Position numbers and translations under genes: made by a program. Positions 44,632 through 52,694 of a stretch of DNA of 64,000 bases are shown here, in pieces. The stretch lies in assembly GCF_011761355.1 (NCBI RefSeq), contig NZ_JAASRW010000002.1, positions 620,001 to 684,000 of the forward strand, in the 5' to 3' direction. The notes beneath the pieces were generated by a model that was given only the letters and a program-made list of their open reading frames with translations, was not told where the DNA came from and ran no database searches. The first letter of the stretch is position 1, and every line of letters begins with the position of its first letter. The DNA comes from Paenibacillus lupini (GTDB lineage Bacteria; Bacillota; Bacilli; Paenibacillales; Paenibacillaceae).

Positions 44632-45279
44632 TTATTGGGATGCCAAGCGATACAACGGCATTAACGTTTCATAGGTTTGCTGGGCAAACTTATACAAGGC
44701 ATCTCCATCCTGCAGGAGCGGGTCACCGGTCGGAATGTGGCGGCCGATAAGTAATTCGGCTTTCTGCACATCACGCAGGCGGGTAAGCGCGTTAGTCCAG
44801 TCCTGATCGGACATTTCGCTGACAGACTTGGATTCTTTCTTCATATGGTCAAGGGAAAGGACATAATCGGATGGGACAGCCGCAATGACCTCGTCCAGAT
44901 GTTCTAAGTAAATGGATGCAATGTGGGATTTATTAGGCGCCTCATAAATAAGGGCGAACCATAAGAATAGGTGATCGTCGAACAAGCCAAGCTGGAAATG
45001 TGGGTGTGCTTTGTAGCCGCGTTTGTTGTTGCAGATTGCAAACCAAGTATCCTTTGGCGGGTTTACCGTACGGCGCGCATGTTTGGCAATATGCAGGAAC
45101 ATCTCGTCACTTGCCTGCACGGCAATATCGCCGGCAAGCTTTTCGCCGAGATAGCGGAATTTCGGCCGGATCCGTTCCTCAATAGCCGACATTCGCTGCT
45201 CCAGGCCATCGATCAGGAAAGTATCAAAGTCTTTTTGTTCAAAGCCTGTAAAGGCTGCTGGCGTCGTTGTAGTCGTCAT
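44632..45279 (-). CDS. DUF1054 / UPF0637 family protein (YktB-like)
   Basis: 215 residues with the UPF0637 body: GFEQKDFDTFLIDGLEQRM, RPKFRYLGEKLAGDI, HARRTVNPPKDTWFAI, HFQLGLFDDHLFLWFALIYEAPNK. The family is conserved in Bacillales (YktB) and has no known function. An extended -10 promoter (TGCTATAAT, minus) lies at 45323-45331. Confidence 0.9.
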   Translation of the reverse strand: MTTTTTPAAFTGFEQKDFDTFLIDGLEQRMSAIEERIRPKFRYLGEKLAGDIAVQASDEMFLHIAKHARRTVNPPKDTWFAICNNKRGYKAHPHFQLGLFDDHLFLWFALIYEAPNKSHIASIYLEHLDEVIAAVPSDYVLSLDHMKKESKSVSEMSDQDWTNALTRLRDVQKAELLIGRHIPTGDPLLQDGDALYKFAQQTYETLMPLYRLASQ

Positions 45280-45322
45280 CTATGTTCTCTCTCCTCACAA
45301 TTGAAACAAATAATAATGGTTC

Positions 45323-45331
45323 ATTATAGCA
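45323..45331 (-). promoter_or_regulatory. Extended -10 promoter of the DUF1054 gene
   Basis: TGCTATAAT on the minus strand, 44 bases before the start; no convincing -35. Confidence 0.6.
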
Positions 45332-45379
45332 CATCCAAGGCAGTGGTACAGCTTCGATAGGGGGCATGTCCCCTCTTGC

Positions 45380-45403
45380 GGGCGGCTTGACCGCCCTTTT
45401 TTT
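45380..45403 (+). terminator. Orphan intrinsic terminator
   Basis: GGGCGG-CTTGA-CCGCCC followed by TTTTTTT on the plus strand, with no plus-strand gene ahead of it. Could end a small RNA or attenuate the gene at 45533. Confidence 0.7.
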
Positions 45404-45532
45404 AAATTAGACGGCCTTTAAGCGAAAATTAGTCAATAATCCAAGTTGCCAGAACATAAGATGGAGTATAAGATAGAGGTAAGAACAAATTGTCAGACTA
45501 TTTCGTCAAATGCTAAAAAGGGAGGGATTGCC

Positions 45533-46129
45533 GTGAATAAGAGCTACGAAGTCGAATATTGTAATTTGGAGCTGCGATTTGATCGCCGGCAAATCCAAAA
45601 CCTCATCCGTGATCTCATTCAGGAAGGGTACTCCTTGTATTGGAGCGAAACGGAGGGGCAGTTCCTCATTTCAATTCGAACTGGTCGTAAGCTCGTGAAG
45701 TTAAGGTTTCAGCGGATGAAGAACCGTTACAAGATCGTCGGGGATTACACCATTAAGGACGAGAAACTGTCGGAGTTGCTTGAAAAGCTTATTAATGACA
45801 CACGTGGACATGCGATTGTCAAGCGGATCAAAGATCGTCAGATCGTCATTGAGAACATTATGTTTGGTGAAATAATACGACTTGTGGAGGTGTCCGGTAT
45901 GGAACATCGGATTATTTATCAAAAGAAGCCATTCGTAACTATAGAGGAAATGATCAAAGCTTTTCAATCCAAACGGGCGGAGGAACGCGCAGCGGTATTA
46001 CGTTATGAATTGGATTATGAGCTGACGGTACTCTTTGACGCTCTGCAAGAGAACAATGAAGAGGCCGTTGCTGAATCGAAGGAAAAACTTGTGCTGCTCC
46101 GTTCGGAGATGCTGCAGCTTGAATTATAA
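45533..46129 (+). CDS. Conserved hypothetical protein (198 aa)
   Basis: 198 residues, mixed alpha/beta, charged (VNKSYEVEYCNLELRFDRRQIQNLI ... WSETEGQFLISIRTGRKLVKLRFQRM ... AEERAAVLRYELDYELTVLFDAL). The GTG start at 45533 has GGAGGG upstream and fits better than a start 29 codons earlier. I recognise no functional domain. A hairpin with T run follows (46152-46197). Confidence 0.72.
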   Translation: MNKSYEVEYCNLELRFDRRQIQNLIRDLIQEGYSLYWSETEGQFLISIRTGRKLVKLRFQRMKNRYKIVGDYTIKDEKLSELLEKLINDTRGHAIVKRIKDRQIVIENIMFGEIIRLVEVSGMEHRIIYQKKPFVTIEEMIKAFQSKRAEERAAVLRYELDYELTVLFDALQENNEEAVAESKEKLVLLRSEMLQLEL

Positions 46130-46151
46130 GGCTAATAATGAATGATTTGAT

Positions 46152-46197
46152 AAATCGGCTGAATGGTTCTTAATGAATCATTTGGCCGGTTTTTTTC
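46152..46197 (+). terminator. Imperfect terminator
   Basis: AAATCGGCTGAATGGTTC / GAATCATTTGGCCGGTTT followed by T run. Confidence 0.65.
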
Positions 46198-46371
46198 ATT
46201 TTCTGGTTAGCATTTCTTCGTAATATAAGGTAAACTTTCTAATGCGGTCAGGAAATCTAATGGGTGTTTGGCGACAAATTCCGCACAAATGGTTTTCATC
46301 TCTTTGCAAAAAGAGTAATATAAAACTATTGAAGACCACCATACTATAAAAAAAAGGATGGAAGAAACCAA

Positions 46372-47784
46372 ATGGCAAAACAGCAAATCGGCGTTATCGG
46401 CCTCGCAGTTATGGGCAAAAACCTCGCGCTTAACATTGAGAGTAGAGGCTTCACAGTTTCGGTATATAACCGTTCCCGTGAAAAAACAGATGAATTGATC
46501 AAAGAATCCGAAGGCAAGAACCTTGTTCCTGCTTACACAGTTGAAGAGTTCGTGCAATCGCTCGAATCTCCTCGCAAAATTCTGATCATGGTACAAGCTG
46601 GCGCTGGTACTGATGCTACAATTGACGCTCTTGTTCCTCACCTGGACAAAGGCGACATCATCATCGACGGCGGCAACGCTTATTTCCCTGACACGGTTCG
46701 CCGCAGCAAAGCTCTTGAAGAGCAAGGCATCCGCTTCATCGGTACTGGTGTATCCGGCGGTGAAGAAGGCGCACTGAAAGGTCCTTCCATTATGCCAGGC
46801 GGCCAAGAATCCGCGTACAAACTGGTTGAACCAATCCTTACTGCTATCTCGGCAAAAGTCGGCGACGACGCTTGCTGCACATATATCGGTCCAGACGGTG
46901 CCGGCCACTATGTAAAAATGGTGCATAACGGTATCGAGTACGGCGACATGCAGCTCATCTGCGAAGCATATGACCTGCTGAAAAACACGCTTGATCTGAG
47001 CGCTGAAGAGCTTCACAGCATCTTCACCGAGTGGAACAAAGGCGAACTGGACAGCTACCTGATCGAGATCACAGCTGACATCTTCTCCAAATATGACCCT
47101 GAGACAGGTAAACCTATGGTTGACGTTATCCTTGACTCTGCTGGTCAAAAAGGCACAGGCAAATGGACAAGCCAAAGCTCCCTGGACCTTGGCGTGCCAT
47201 TGTCGATCATTACGGAATCCGTATTTACTCGCTTCCTGTCCGCTATGAAGGAAGAGCGCGTAGCTGCAAGCAAAGTATTGAACGGTCCTGAGAAAAAAGC
47301 ATTCCAAGGCGACAAAGCGGCATTCATCGAATCCGTACGCAAAGCGCTGTTCGCAAGTAAAATCTGCTCGTACGCACAAGGCTTCGCTCAAATGCGTGCA
47401 GCATCTGAAGAATATGATTGGAACCTTCGTTACGGCGACATCGCGATGATCTTCCGCGGCGGCTGCATAATCCGTGCACGCTTCCTGCAAAACATCAAAG
47501 ATGCTTACGATCGTGATGCTAACCTGCGCAACCTGCTCCTCGATCCTTACTTCCAAGGTATCGTTGAGTCGTACCAAGGCGCATGGCGTGAAGTGGTTGG
47601 CGCAGCTGTTACTAACGGCGTACCAGTACCTGCTTTCTCAAGCGCACTGTCGTACTTCGACAGCTACCGTACAGAGCGTCTGCCAGCTAACCTGCTGCAA
47701 GCGCAACGTGACTACTTCGGTGCTCATACGTTCAAACGTTTGGACAAAGAAGGTTCGTTCCACCACAACTGGATGAACTCCTAA
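46372..47784 (+). CDS. gndA: 6-phosphogluconate dehydrogenase, decarboxylating
   Basis: 470 residues, standard length. Rossmann motif [18 protein letters not shown] with NR (YNRSREKT) typical of NADP specificity, the substrate motif [14 protein letters not shown], the catalytic lysine segment [15 protein letters not shown], and a C-terminal [18 protein letters not shown] signature. It makes ribulose-5-phosphate, CO2 and NADPH in the oxidative pentose-phosphate pathway. AAGGATGG precedes the ATG. Strongly biased codons suggest high expression. Confidence 0.97.
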   Translation: MAKQQIGVIGLAVMGKNLALNIESRGFTVSVYNRSREKTDELIKESEGKNLVPAYTVEEFVQSLESPRKILIMVQAGAGTDATIDALVPHLDKGDIIIDGGNAYFPDTVRRSKALEEQGIRFIGTGVSGGEEGALKGPSIMPGGQESAYKLVEPILTAISAKVGDDACCTYIGPDGAGHYVKMVHNGIEYGDMQLICEAYDLLKNTLDLSAEELHSIFTEWNKGELDSYLIEITADIFSKYDPETGKPMVDVILDSAGQKGTGKWTSQSSLDLGVPLSIITESVFTRFLSAMKEERVAASKVLNGPEKKAFQGDKAAFIESVRKALFASKICSYAQGFAQMRAASEEYDWNLRYGDIAMIFRGGCIIRARFLQNIKDAYDRDANLRNLLLDPYFQGIVESYQGAWREVVGAAVTNGVPVPAFSSALSYFDSYRTERLPANLLQAQRDYFGAHTFKRLDKEGSFHHNWMNS

Positions 47785-47794
47785 TCCGAATTGA

Positions 47795-48091
47795 TTATTT
47801 TAGCCCGTAAGACGCTTCAATGAGACATTGGCGCAAACGTGTTGCCTCCTGTTCGGAGTAATGCTTGCGGCGAATGAGCAGCATTGACGCTTCGGCGAAA
47901 TAATGAAAGTTTTTCAATAAGCGTGGCTGCGAAAGGTCCCTGAGAGCAGGGTCCTCGTCAGCCACCTTTTTTTTAATATATTCAAGCATCCATACGACAT
48001 CTTCACGGCATAACGGGTGATCGGGGCTTAAAATACGATCCATTCGGACATTGCTTGGGTGGGAAGCGGGCAAATTCGAATCACTGGTCAT
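47795..48091 (-). CDS. Hypothetical protein (98 aa)
   Basis: A 98-residue helical protein (REDVVWMLEYIKKKVADEDPAL ... EASMLLIRRKHYSEQEATRLRQCL). The start at 48091 is chosen for AGGAG 10 bases upstream; an alternative start 15 codons earlier lacks a site. No family recognised. Convergent with gndA, divergent from aroK. Confidence 0.6.
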   Translation of the reverse strand: MTSDSNLPASHPSNVRMDRILSPDHPLCREDVVWMLEYIKKKVADEDPALRDLSQPRLLKNFHYFAEASMLLIRRKHYSEQEATRLRQCLIEASYGLK

Positions 48092-48233
48092 GCCATCTTC
48101 ACTCCTATTCATGATATATGCATCATTATCATCCATACGGCATATGCAACTTTTTTATACCCTATTCCGGATAAAAAATGATATGATGTTGTGGTAAATA
48201 ATATCGGAACAGACTAATAGGGGAGTTCTTGCA

Positions 48234-48749
48234 GTGGATCTACGCACAAGAAAAATTGTATTAGTAGGCTTTATGGGAACGGGCAAATCAACCGTCAGCC
48301 GACTGCTTGCAGAGCAGCTCGGATGTTCGCGTTACGATTCGGATGAGGTCATCGAGCAAACCGAAGGGACAATCTCGAAGCTGTTCGAAACCTATGGTGA
48401 GGCAGGCTTCCGCGATATCGAAAGCAAAGTGCTGGATTCGCTGTTAGAGGTCGATGCACGCTCTATTATCGCAACTGGCGGCGGAGCAGTTCTGCGGGAA
48501 CATAACCGGGAAGCTATGCTGAAGCATGGATTCGTGGTTGCGCTTACGGCAGATGCGGAGCATATCATTAATAGAGTGAAGTCTGACACTACTCGTCCAT
48601 TACTACAGGGTGATGTAGCTGCCAACGTTCACCGCATTATGGAGCAGCGCAAGCATGCTTATGATTTTGCTCACCTCCAATTGGATACAACATCATTAAC
48701 GCCGCAGGAAGCAGCAGAGGTCATTCTTCAAGCTCTGCAAGAGGAATAG
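48234..48749 (+). CDS. aroK: Shikimate kinase
   Basis: 171 residues. P-loop GFMGTGKST, shikimate-binding DSDEVIEQ and RDIESKV, the GGGAVL motif and the lid arginine in SDTTRPLL. It phosphorylates shikimate in aromatic amino-acid synthesis. A GTG start with GGGGAG upstream. The EPSP synthase gene, the next enzyme in the pathway, follows after 47 bases. Confidence 0.96.
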   Translation: MDLRTRKIVLVGFMGTGKSTVSRLLAEQLGCSRYDSDEVIEQTEGTISKLFETYGEAGFRDIESKVLDSLLEVDARSIIATGGGAVLREHNREAMLKHGFVVALTADAEHIINRVKSDTTRPLLQGDVAANVHRIMEQRKHAYDFAHLQLDTTSLTPQEAAEVILQALQEE

Positions 48750-48796
48750 CAGGAGCAACGTTCAACTACTTTAAATAAAAGGAGAACTGCAGCACA

Positions 48797-50089
48797 ATGG
48801 ATGTTATCGTTACACCTACTCCAATACTTAAAGGGGAAATTCAAGCACTTTCCTCTAAAAATTATACGACTCGCTACTTACTGGTCGCTGCGCTTGCGGA
48901 AGGTACAAGCACGATTTATTATCCAGCTCACAGTGAAGACAGCGACGCAATGCGCCGTTGTATCCGTGATCTGGGTGCAATCGTAGAAGAAGATGAAGAG
49001 AAAATCGTCATTACTGGCTTTGGCAAAAATCCAAAGGCAGTTGAGCAGCTGGATGTAGGCAATGCTGGTGCCGTCCTTAGGTTCCTTATGGCGATTGCTA
49101 CGCTTTGCCCGGATGTAACCTTCATTAACCGTTACCCAGATTCACTTGGCAAACGTCCACATAACGATCTGATCGACGCACTTGGCCAAATAGGTGTGAA
49201 GGTTGAACATAACGAGGGTAAGCTGCCGATCCGTATTCAAGGCGGAGCACCAAAAGGCGGAAAAATTCAAGTATCCGGCAATGTCAGCTCGCAGTTCCTG
49301 AGCGCCTTGTTGTTCTTGACGCCGCTGCTTGAAGAAGACAGCGAGATCGAAGTGCTGCATGATCTGAAATCCAAGGTTGTTGTTGGACAAACACTGGAAG
49401 TGCTGGAGCAGGCAGGTATCGTGATTCATGCAAGCGAGGATCTGATGAACTACCGTATTCCAGGCGGACAAAAGTATGAAGCGAAGAAATATGTCGTGCA
49501 AGGGGACTACCCAGGTTCGGCAGCTATTCTTGCAGCAGCAGCGGTTACGAATTCGGACGTTATTGTTCATCGTCTGGAGGAGAATAGTAAACAAGGCGAG
49601 CGCGCTGTTGTTGACGTCCTCCGTATGATGGAAGTTCCAATGACTCATGAGAACGGAATTGTTCATGTAAAGGGCAATGGCAAGCTGAAGGCTGTTGAAT
49701 TCGACGGCGATAAAGCTACGGATGCGGTTCTTGCTATGGTTGCTGCGGCAGTCTTTGCTGAAGGGACTTCGCGTTTCTATGATGTAGAGAACCTGCGCTA
49801 CAAAGAGTGCGACCGTATTACGGATTATTTGAACGAGCTGCGTAAAGCTGGAGCGAATGTAGAAGAACGCCAAGCAGAAATTATCGTTCATGGCCGTCCG
49901 GAAGGTGTAGAAGGCGGCGTTGAAATTAATGCCCATTATGATCATCGTGTGATTATGGCACTTACTGTCGTGGGTCTTCGTGCGAAGAATCCGATCCGGA
50001 TCCGCGATGCGCATCATGTTGCTAAGTCATATCCGATTTATTTCGATCACCTGAAAGCGTTAGGTGCGAACGTAGAGTGGGTAGAATAA
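48797..50089 (+). CDS. aroA: 3-phosphoshikimate 1-carboxyvinyltransferase (EPSP synthase), divergent form
   Basis: 430 residues with the six-fold beta-alpha-beta EPSPS architecture. Catalytic residues of the E. coli enzyme have counterparts: K22 and R27 (SSKNYTTR), N94-G96 and R100 (NAGAVLR), S169-Q171 (VSSQF), D313 (ATDAV), E341 (KECDR), R386 (DHR) and K411 (AKSYP). Differences are Asn for S23, and Ala-Val-Leu for T97-A98-M99. It joins shikimate-3-phosphate and PEP. Follows aroK, so the two steps are consecutive in one operon. Confidence 0.93.
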   Translation: MDVIVTPTPILKGEIQALSSKNYTTRYLLVAALAEGTSTIYYPAHSEDSDAMRRCIRDLGAIVEEDEEKIVITGFGKNPKAVEQLDVGNAGAVLRFLMAIATLCPDVTFINRYPDSLGKRPHNDLIDALGQIGVKVEHNEGKLPIRIQGGAPKGGKIQVSGNVSSQFLSALLFLTPLLEEDSEIEVLHDLKSKVVVGQTLEVLEQAGIVIHASEDLMNYRIPGGQKYEAKKYVVQGDYPGSAAILAAAAVTNSDVIVHRLEENSKQGERAVVDVLRMMEVPMTHENGIVHVKGNGKLKAVEFDGDKATDAVLAMVAAAVFAEGTSRFYDVENLRYKECDRITDYLNELRKAGANVEERQAEIIVHGRPEGVEGGVEINAHYDHRVIMALTVVGLRAKNPIRIRDAHHVAKSYPIYFDHLKALGANVEWVE

Positions 50090-50119
50090 GAGTAAACAGA
50101 TGAAAGCGAGGCGTTGATA

Positions 50120-50554
50120 ATGGCATTTCAAAATCCGACCCGCGATGAAATAAAAGAAATTCTGCAGGCGAGCACGAATATCGCTGTTGTTGGTTTATCC
50201 GATAAGCCTGACCGTGTGTCTTATATGGTATCTGAAGCGATGCAGAAGAAGGGTTATCGGATTATTCCGGTTAATCCCGCTGCCGAAACGATTCTGGGTG
50301 AGAAATGCTACGCAACGCTTAAGGATATTCCAGAACCCGTCGATATCGTCAACGTATTCCGTCGACCAGAGCATACTCCACCTATTGCGGAGGAAGCTGT
50401 TGCGATTGGAGCGAAGACGCTTTGGCTGCAGCTTGGGATCGCTAATGATGATGCAGCTAAGATTGCATTTGATGGCGGGCTTCAGGTCATCATGGATCGC
50501 TGTATTAAGGTTGAGGATTCCATCTTACTGCCGCATGGGAAGGCTTCAATCTAG
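50120..50554 (+). CDS. CoA-binding protein (YccU-like)
   Basis: 144 residues of the CoA_binding Rossmann family: NIAVVGLSDKPDRVSYMVSEAMQKKGYRIIPVNP, EPVDIVNVFRRPEH, TLWLQLGI ... MDRCIKVE. It resembles the CoA-binding domain of succinyl-CoA synthetase and YccU; role unknown. ATG at 50120 with CGAGGCG upstream. Follows the aro genes at close spacing, probably the same transcript. Confidence 0.9.
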   Translation: MAFQNPTRDEIKEILQASTNIAVVGLSDKPDRVSYMVSEAMQKKGYRIIPVNPAAETILGEKCYATLKDIPEPVDIVNVFRRPEHTPPIAEEAVAIGAKTLWLQLGIANDDAAKIAFDGGLQVIMDRCIKVEDSILLPHGKASI

Positions 50555-50583
50555 ACGCACCTCAACGTTATACTTTTTACATT

Positions 50584-50607
50584 GGCGGGCCATCAGGCCC
50601 GTCTTTT
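50584..50607 (+). terminator. Terminator after the CoA-binding gene
   Basis: GGCGGGCC-ATCA-GGCCCGTC followed by TTTT. Confidence 0.82.
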
Positions 50608-50610
50608 ACT

Positions 50611-50639
50611 TTGACAAAAAAGCGTAGACACCGTACCAT
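50611..50639 (+). promoter_or_regulatory. Sigma-A promoter of the PTS operon
   Basis: TTGACA (50611-50616), 17-base spacer, TACCAT (50634-50639). Predicts a ~160-base leader before the GTG start. Confidence 0.72.
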
Positions 50640-50669
50640 CGATATAGAGATTTGGATAAGACAATAGTG

Positions 50670-50800
50670 CATGCTTACGAAGTAAGAATTGCTTTGCAAT
50701 TCTTTTTAGGTAGAAGCTTACGAAGTTAAGAATTATCGCAAGAACGCAATTGGATGGATGCTTACGAAGTAAGAATTGCTTCGCAATTCTTTTTAGGAGG
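50670..50800 (+). repeat. Three hairpin repeats in the PTS leader, related to the 22.2 kb repeats
   Basis: Copy A (50670-50710) and copy C (50758-50800) are near identical; copy B (50711-50754) is degenerate. Each good copy has CTTAC-GAA-GTAAG, then AAGAATTGC-TTY-GCAATTCTT and TTTAGG. Copy C continues to AGGAGG, the ribosome site of the PTS gene. The hairpin plus T run looks like a weak intrinsic terminator. Confidence 0.9.
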
Positions 50801-50807
50801 TGAAAAG

Positions 50808-52694
50808 GTGAATTTTCTAGGAAGGTTTCAGCAGCTTGGACGTGCAGTTATGCTGCCGATGATCGTACTTCCAGCTGCGGCAATCTTTTTATTTCTTAGT
50901 CAGCTGCCATGGGATCTTCTTGGATTACCCGATGCTGCAGACTATTTGAAAGCGGCAGGAAATGCGATCTTTATGTTTCTGCCTTATATTTTTGCTGTTG
51001 GCGTATCGTTGGGACTTACGAGTAATGCCATTGCAGCAGGTATGGCTGCCTTAGCGGGCATGGTCATATATGTTGGTGTTACGGGTGCAGCGGAAGCACA
51101 GATTGAACCAACGGTGTTTGTAGGCTCAATTATCGGCATCATCTCCGGGTTCAGCTATGAGCGGTTTAAGAATTTACGTCTGCCTGAATACATACAGTTT
51201 TTCGGAGGGCCGAGGTTTGTTCCTCTGTTCGTCAGCTTCGTTACCGTAGTACTCTCGATGGCGATGATTGGGGTAGCACCGTTAATCCAGCGCATGCTGG
51301 AATGCTTAGGTGATGTGGTCGCTTCCGGCGGTGGTTTTGGCGTTTTCTTGTTCGGTTTTTTATATCGGATACTTGTTGTTTTTGGTCTGCATCATTTGCT
51401 CAGCCACGTGTTCTGGTTCCAGGTCGGCGGATATGAGACGGCAAACGGTGCAATGGTTTATGGTGATCTGCCGAGATTTTTCGCAGGTGATCCAACCGCA
51501 GGTGCCTTTATGGCCGGGATGTATCCAATCGTCATGTTTGCCTTACCGGCCATTGCCTTGGCGATCATTCATGAAGCAAGGGAAGATTTGAAGCCGAAAA
51601 TCCGGAAAACGTTTATGTATGCTGCACTGGCTTCATTTTTGACAGGTGTCACGGAACCGGTTGAATTTGCTTTTCTATTCGTTGCGCCTTACCTGTTTGT
51701 CGTGCATGCTTTGTTATCCGGCATCATTATGTGGGTCACGTATGAGCTTGGCATCCGGCATGGCTTCTCGTTCTCAGGTGGCGTCATTGACTATATTATT
51801 AATGAGCATTTGGCAACAAAAGGCTGGCTGCTTATTCCAATCGGTATTGTTGTTGGGATTATTTATTACGTACTGTTCCGGTGGGCGATTAACCGGTTCC
51901 GTATTCCGACGCCGGGACGTGAGGAGGGCTCGCAACTTGATGAATGGGCAGGTGACATTCCATATCGTGCTCCTCTTATCCTTCAGGCGATTGGCGGGAA
52001 AGACAACATTGTGCAAATGGAGTCCTGCATTACAAGGCTTCGCCTCAAAGTAGCCAATGAAAAGCTGCTTGATAATAACTCGCTCCGCAATTTAGGGGCA
52101 GCAGGTGTGCTGCGGCTAGGCGGCGGCAACGTCCAAGTGGTATTCGGTACGTATTCGGAGCTGATACGAGCTGAGATGCTGAAGGCTATTGAACGGGATC
52201 AAGAACAGGTGCTCTTTAGTTCCCCGGTACAAGGCCGAATGATTCCGCTGGAAGATGTACCTGATCCCATATTTGCGGGCAAGCTGGTCGGACAAGGCGT
52301 GGCCTTTATTCCAGATAAAGGCGAGCTGGTATCACCGGTTAAAGGTACCGTCATTATTGTGTATCCAACGATGCATGCTGTAGGCATACGAACGTTGGAG
52401 GGGCTTGAAGTATTGCTCCATATCGGAATAGACACGTCCAAGCTGACCGGGAAATCGTATTTCAAAGCAGTTGTACAGGAAGGCCAGGAGGTTAATCCAG
52501 GAGATATGCTCGTTCGATTCGACCTGCAAAGAGTTCGAAAGGAGAGCAAATCGCTTGCAACGCCAATGGTCATCACGAATTCGGATCTCGTCCATTCTTG
52601 GCGTTTTGCGCCATTCAAAGCGGTGAAGAAAGGACAGTCTTCTGTCTTGTCAGTTGTACTTAAAGAGAGAAATGGTGGAGGGGAACGACCATGA
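50808..52694 (+). CDS. PTS transporter, fused EIIC-EIIB-EIIA (glucose/N-acetylglucosamine family)
   Basis: 628 residues. EIIC membrane domain (residues about 1-360, opening FLGRFQQLGRAVMLPMIVLPAAAI), EIIB about 390-460 with phospho-Cys in MESCITRL, and EIIA about 490-620 with phospho-His in TMHAVGI and the LHIGIDT motif. It imports and phosphorylates a hexose such as glucose or GlcNAc; motif reading does not separate the two. The GTG start at 50808 has AGGAGG 7 bases upstream. A longer frame would translate the leader hairpin. The ATG of the Enzyme I gene overlaps its stop by 4 bases. Confidence 0.92.
   Translation: MNFLGRFQQLGRAVMLPMIVLPAAAIFLFLSQLPWDLLGLPDAADYLKAAGNAIFMFLPYIFAVGVSLGLTSNAIAAGMAALAGMVIYVGVTGAAEAQIEPTVFVGSIIGIISGFSYERFKNLRLPEYIQFFGGPRFVPLFVSFVTVVLSMAMIGVAPLIQRMLECLGDVVASGGGFGVFLFGFLYRILVVFGLHHLLSHVFWFQVGGYETANGAMVYGDLPRFFAGDPTAGAFMAGMYPIVMFALPAIALAIIHEAREDLKPKIRKTFMYAALASFLTGVTEPVEFAFLFVAPYLFVVHALLSGIIMWVTYELGIRHGFSFSGGVIDYIINEHLATKGWLLIPIGIVVGIIYYVLFRWAINRFRIPTPGREEGSQLDEWAGDIPYRAPLILQAIGGKDNIVQMESCITRLRLKVANEKLLDNNSLRNLGAAGVLRLGGGNVQVVFGTYSELIRAEMLKAIERDQEQVLFSSPVQGRMIPLEDVPDPIFAGKLVGQGVAFIPDKGELVSPVKGTVIIVYPTMHAVGIRTLEGLEVLLHIGIDTSKLTGKSYFKAVVQEGQEVNPGDMLVRFDLQRVRKESKSLATPMVITNSDLVHSWRFAPFKAVKKGQSSVLSVVLKERNGGGERP

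Noticed and set aside
46207..47577. 456-codon open frame antisense to gndA
   Set aside because: No ribosome site, no domain; produced by the strong codon bias of gndA on the other strand.
50754..50807. Extended N-terminus of the PTS permease through the repeat (MDAYEVRIASQFF...)
   Set aside because: Encoded by the hairpin repeat itself; the AGGAGG 7 bases before GTG 50808 marks the real start.
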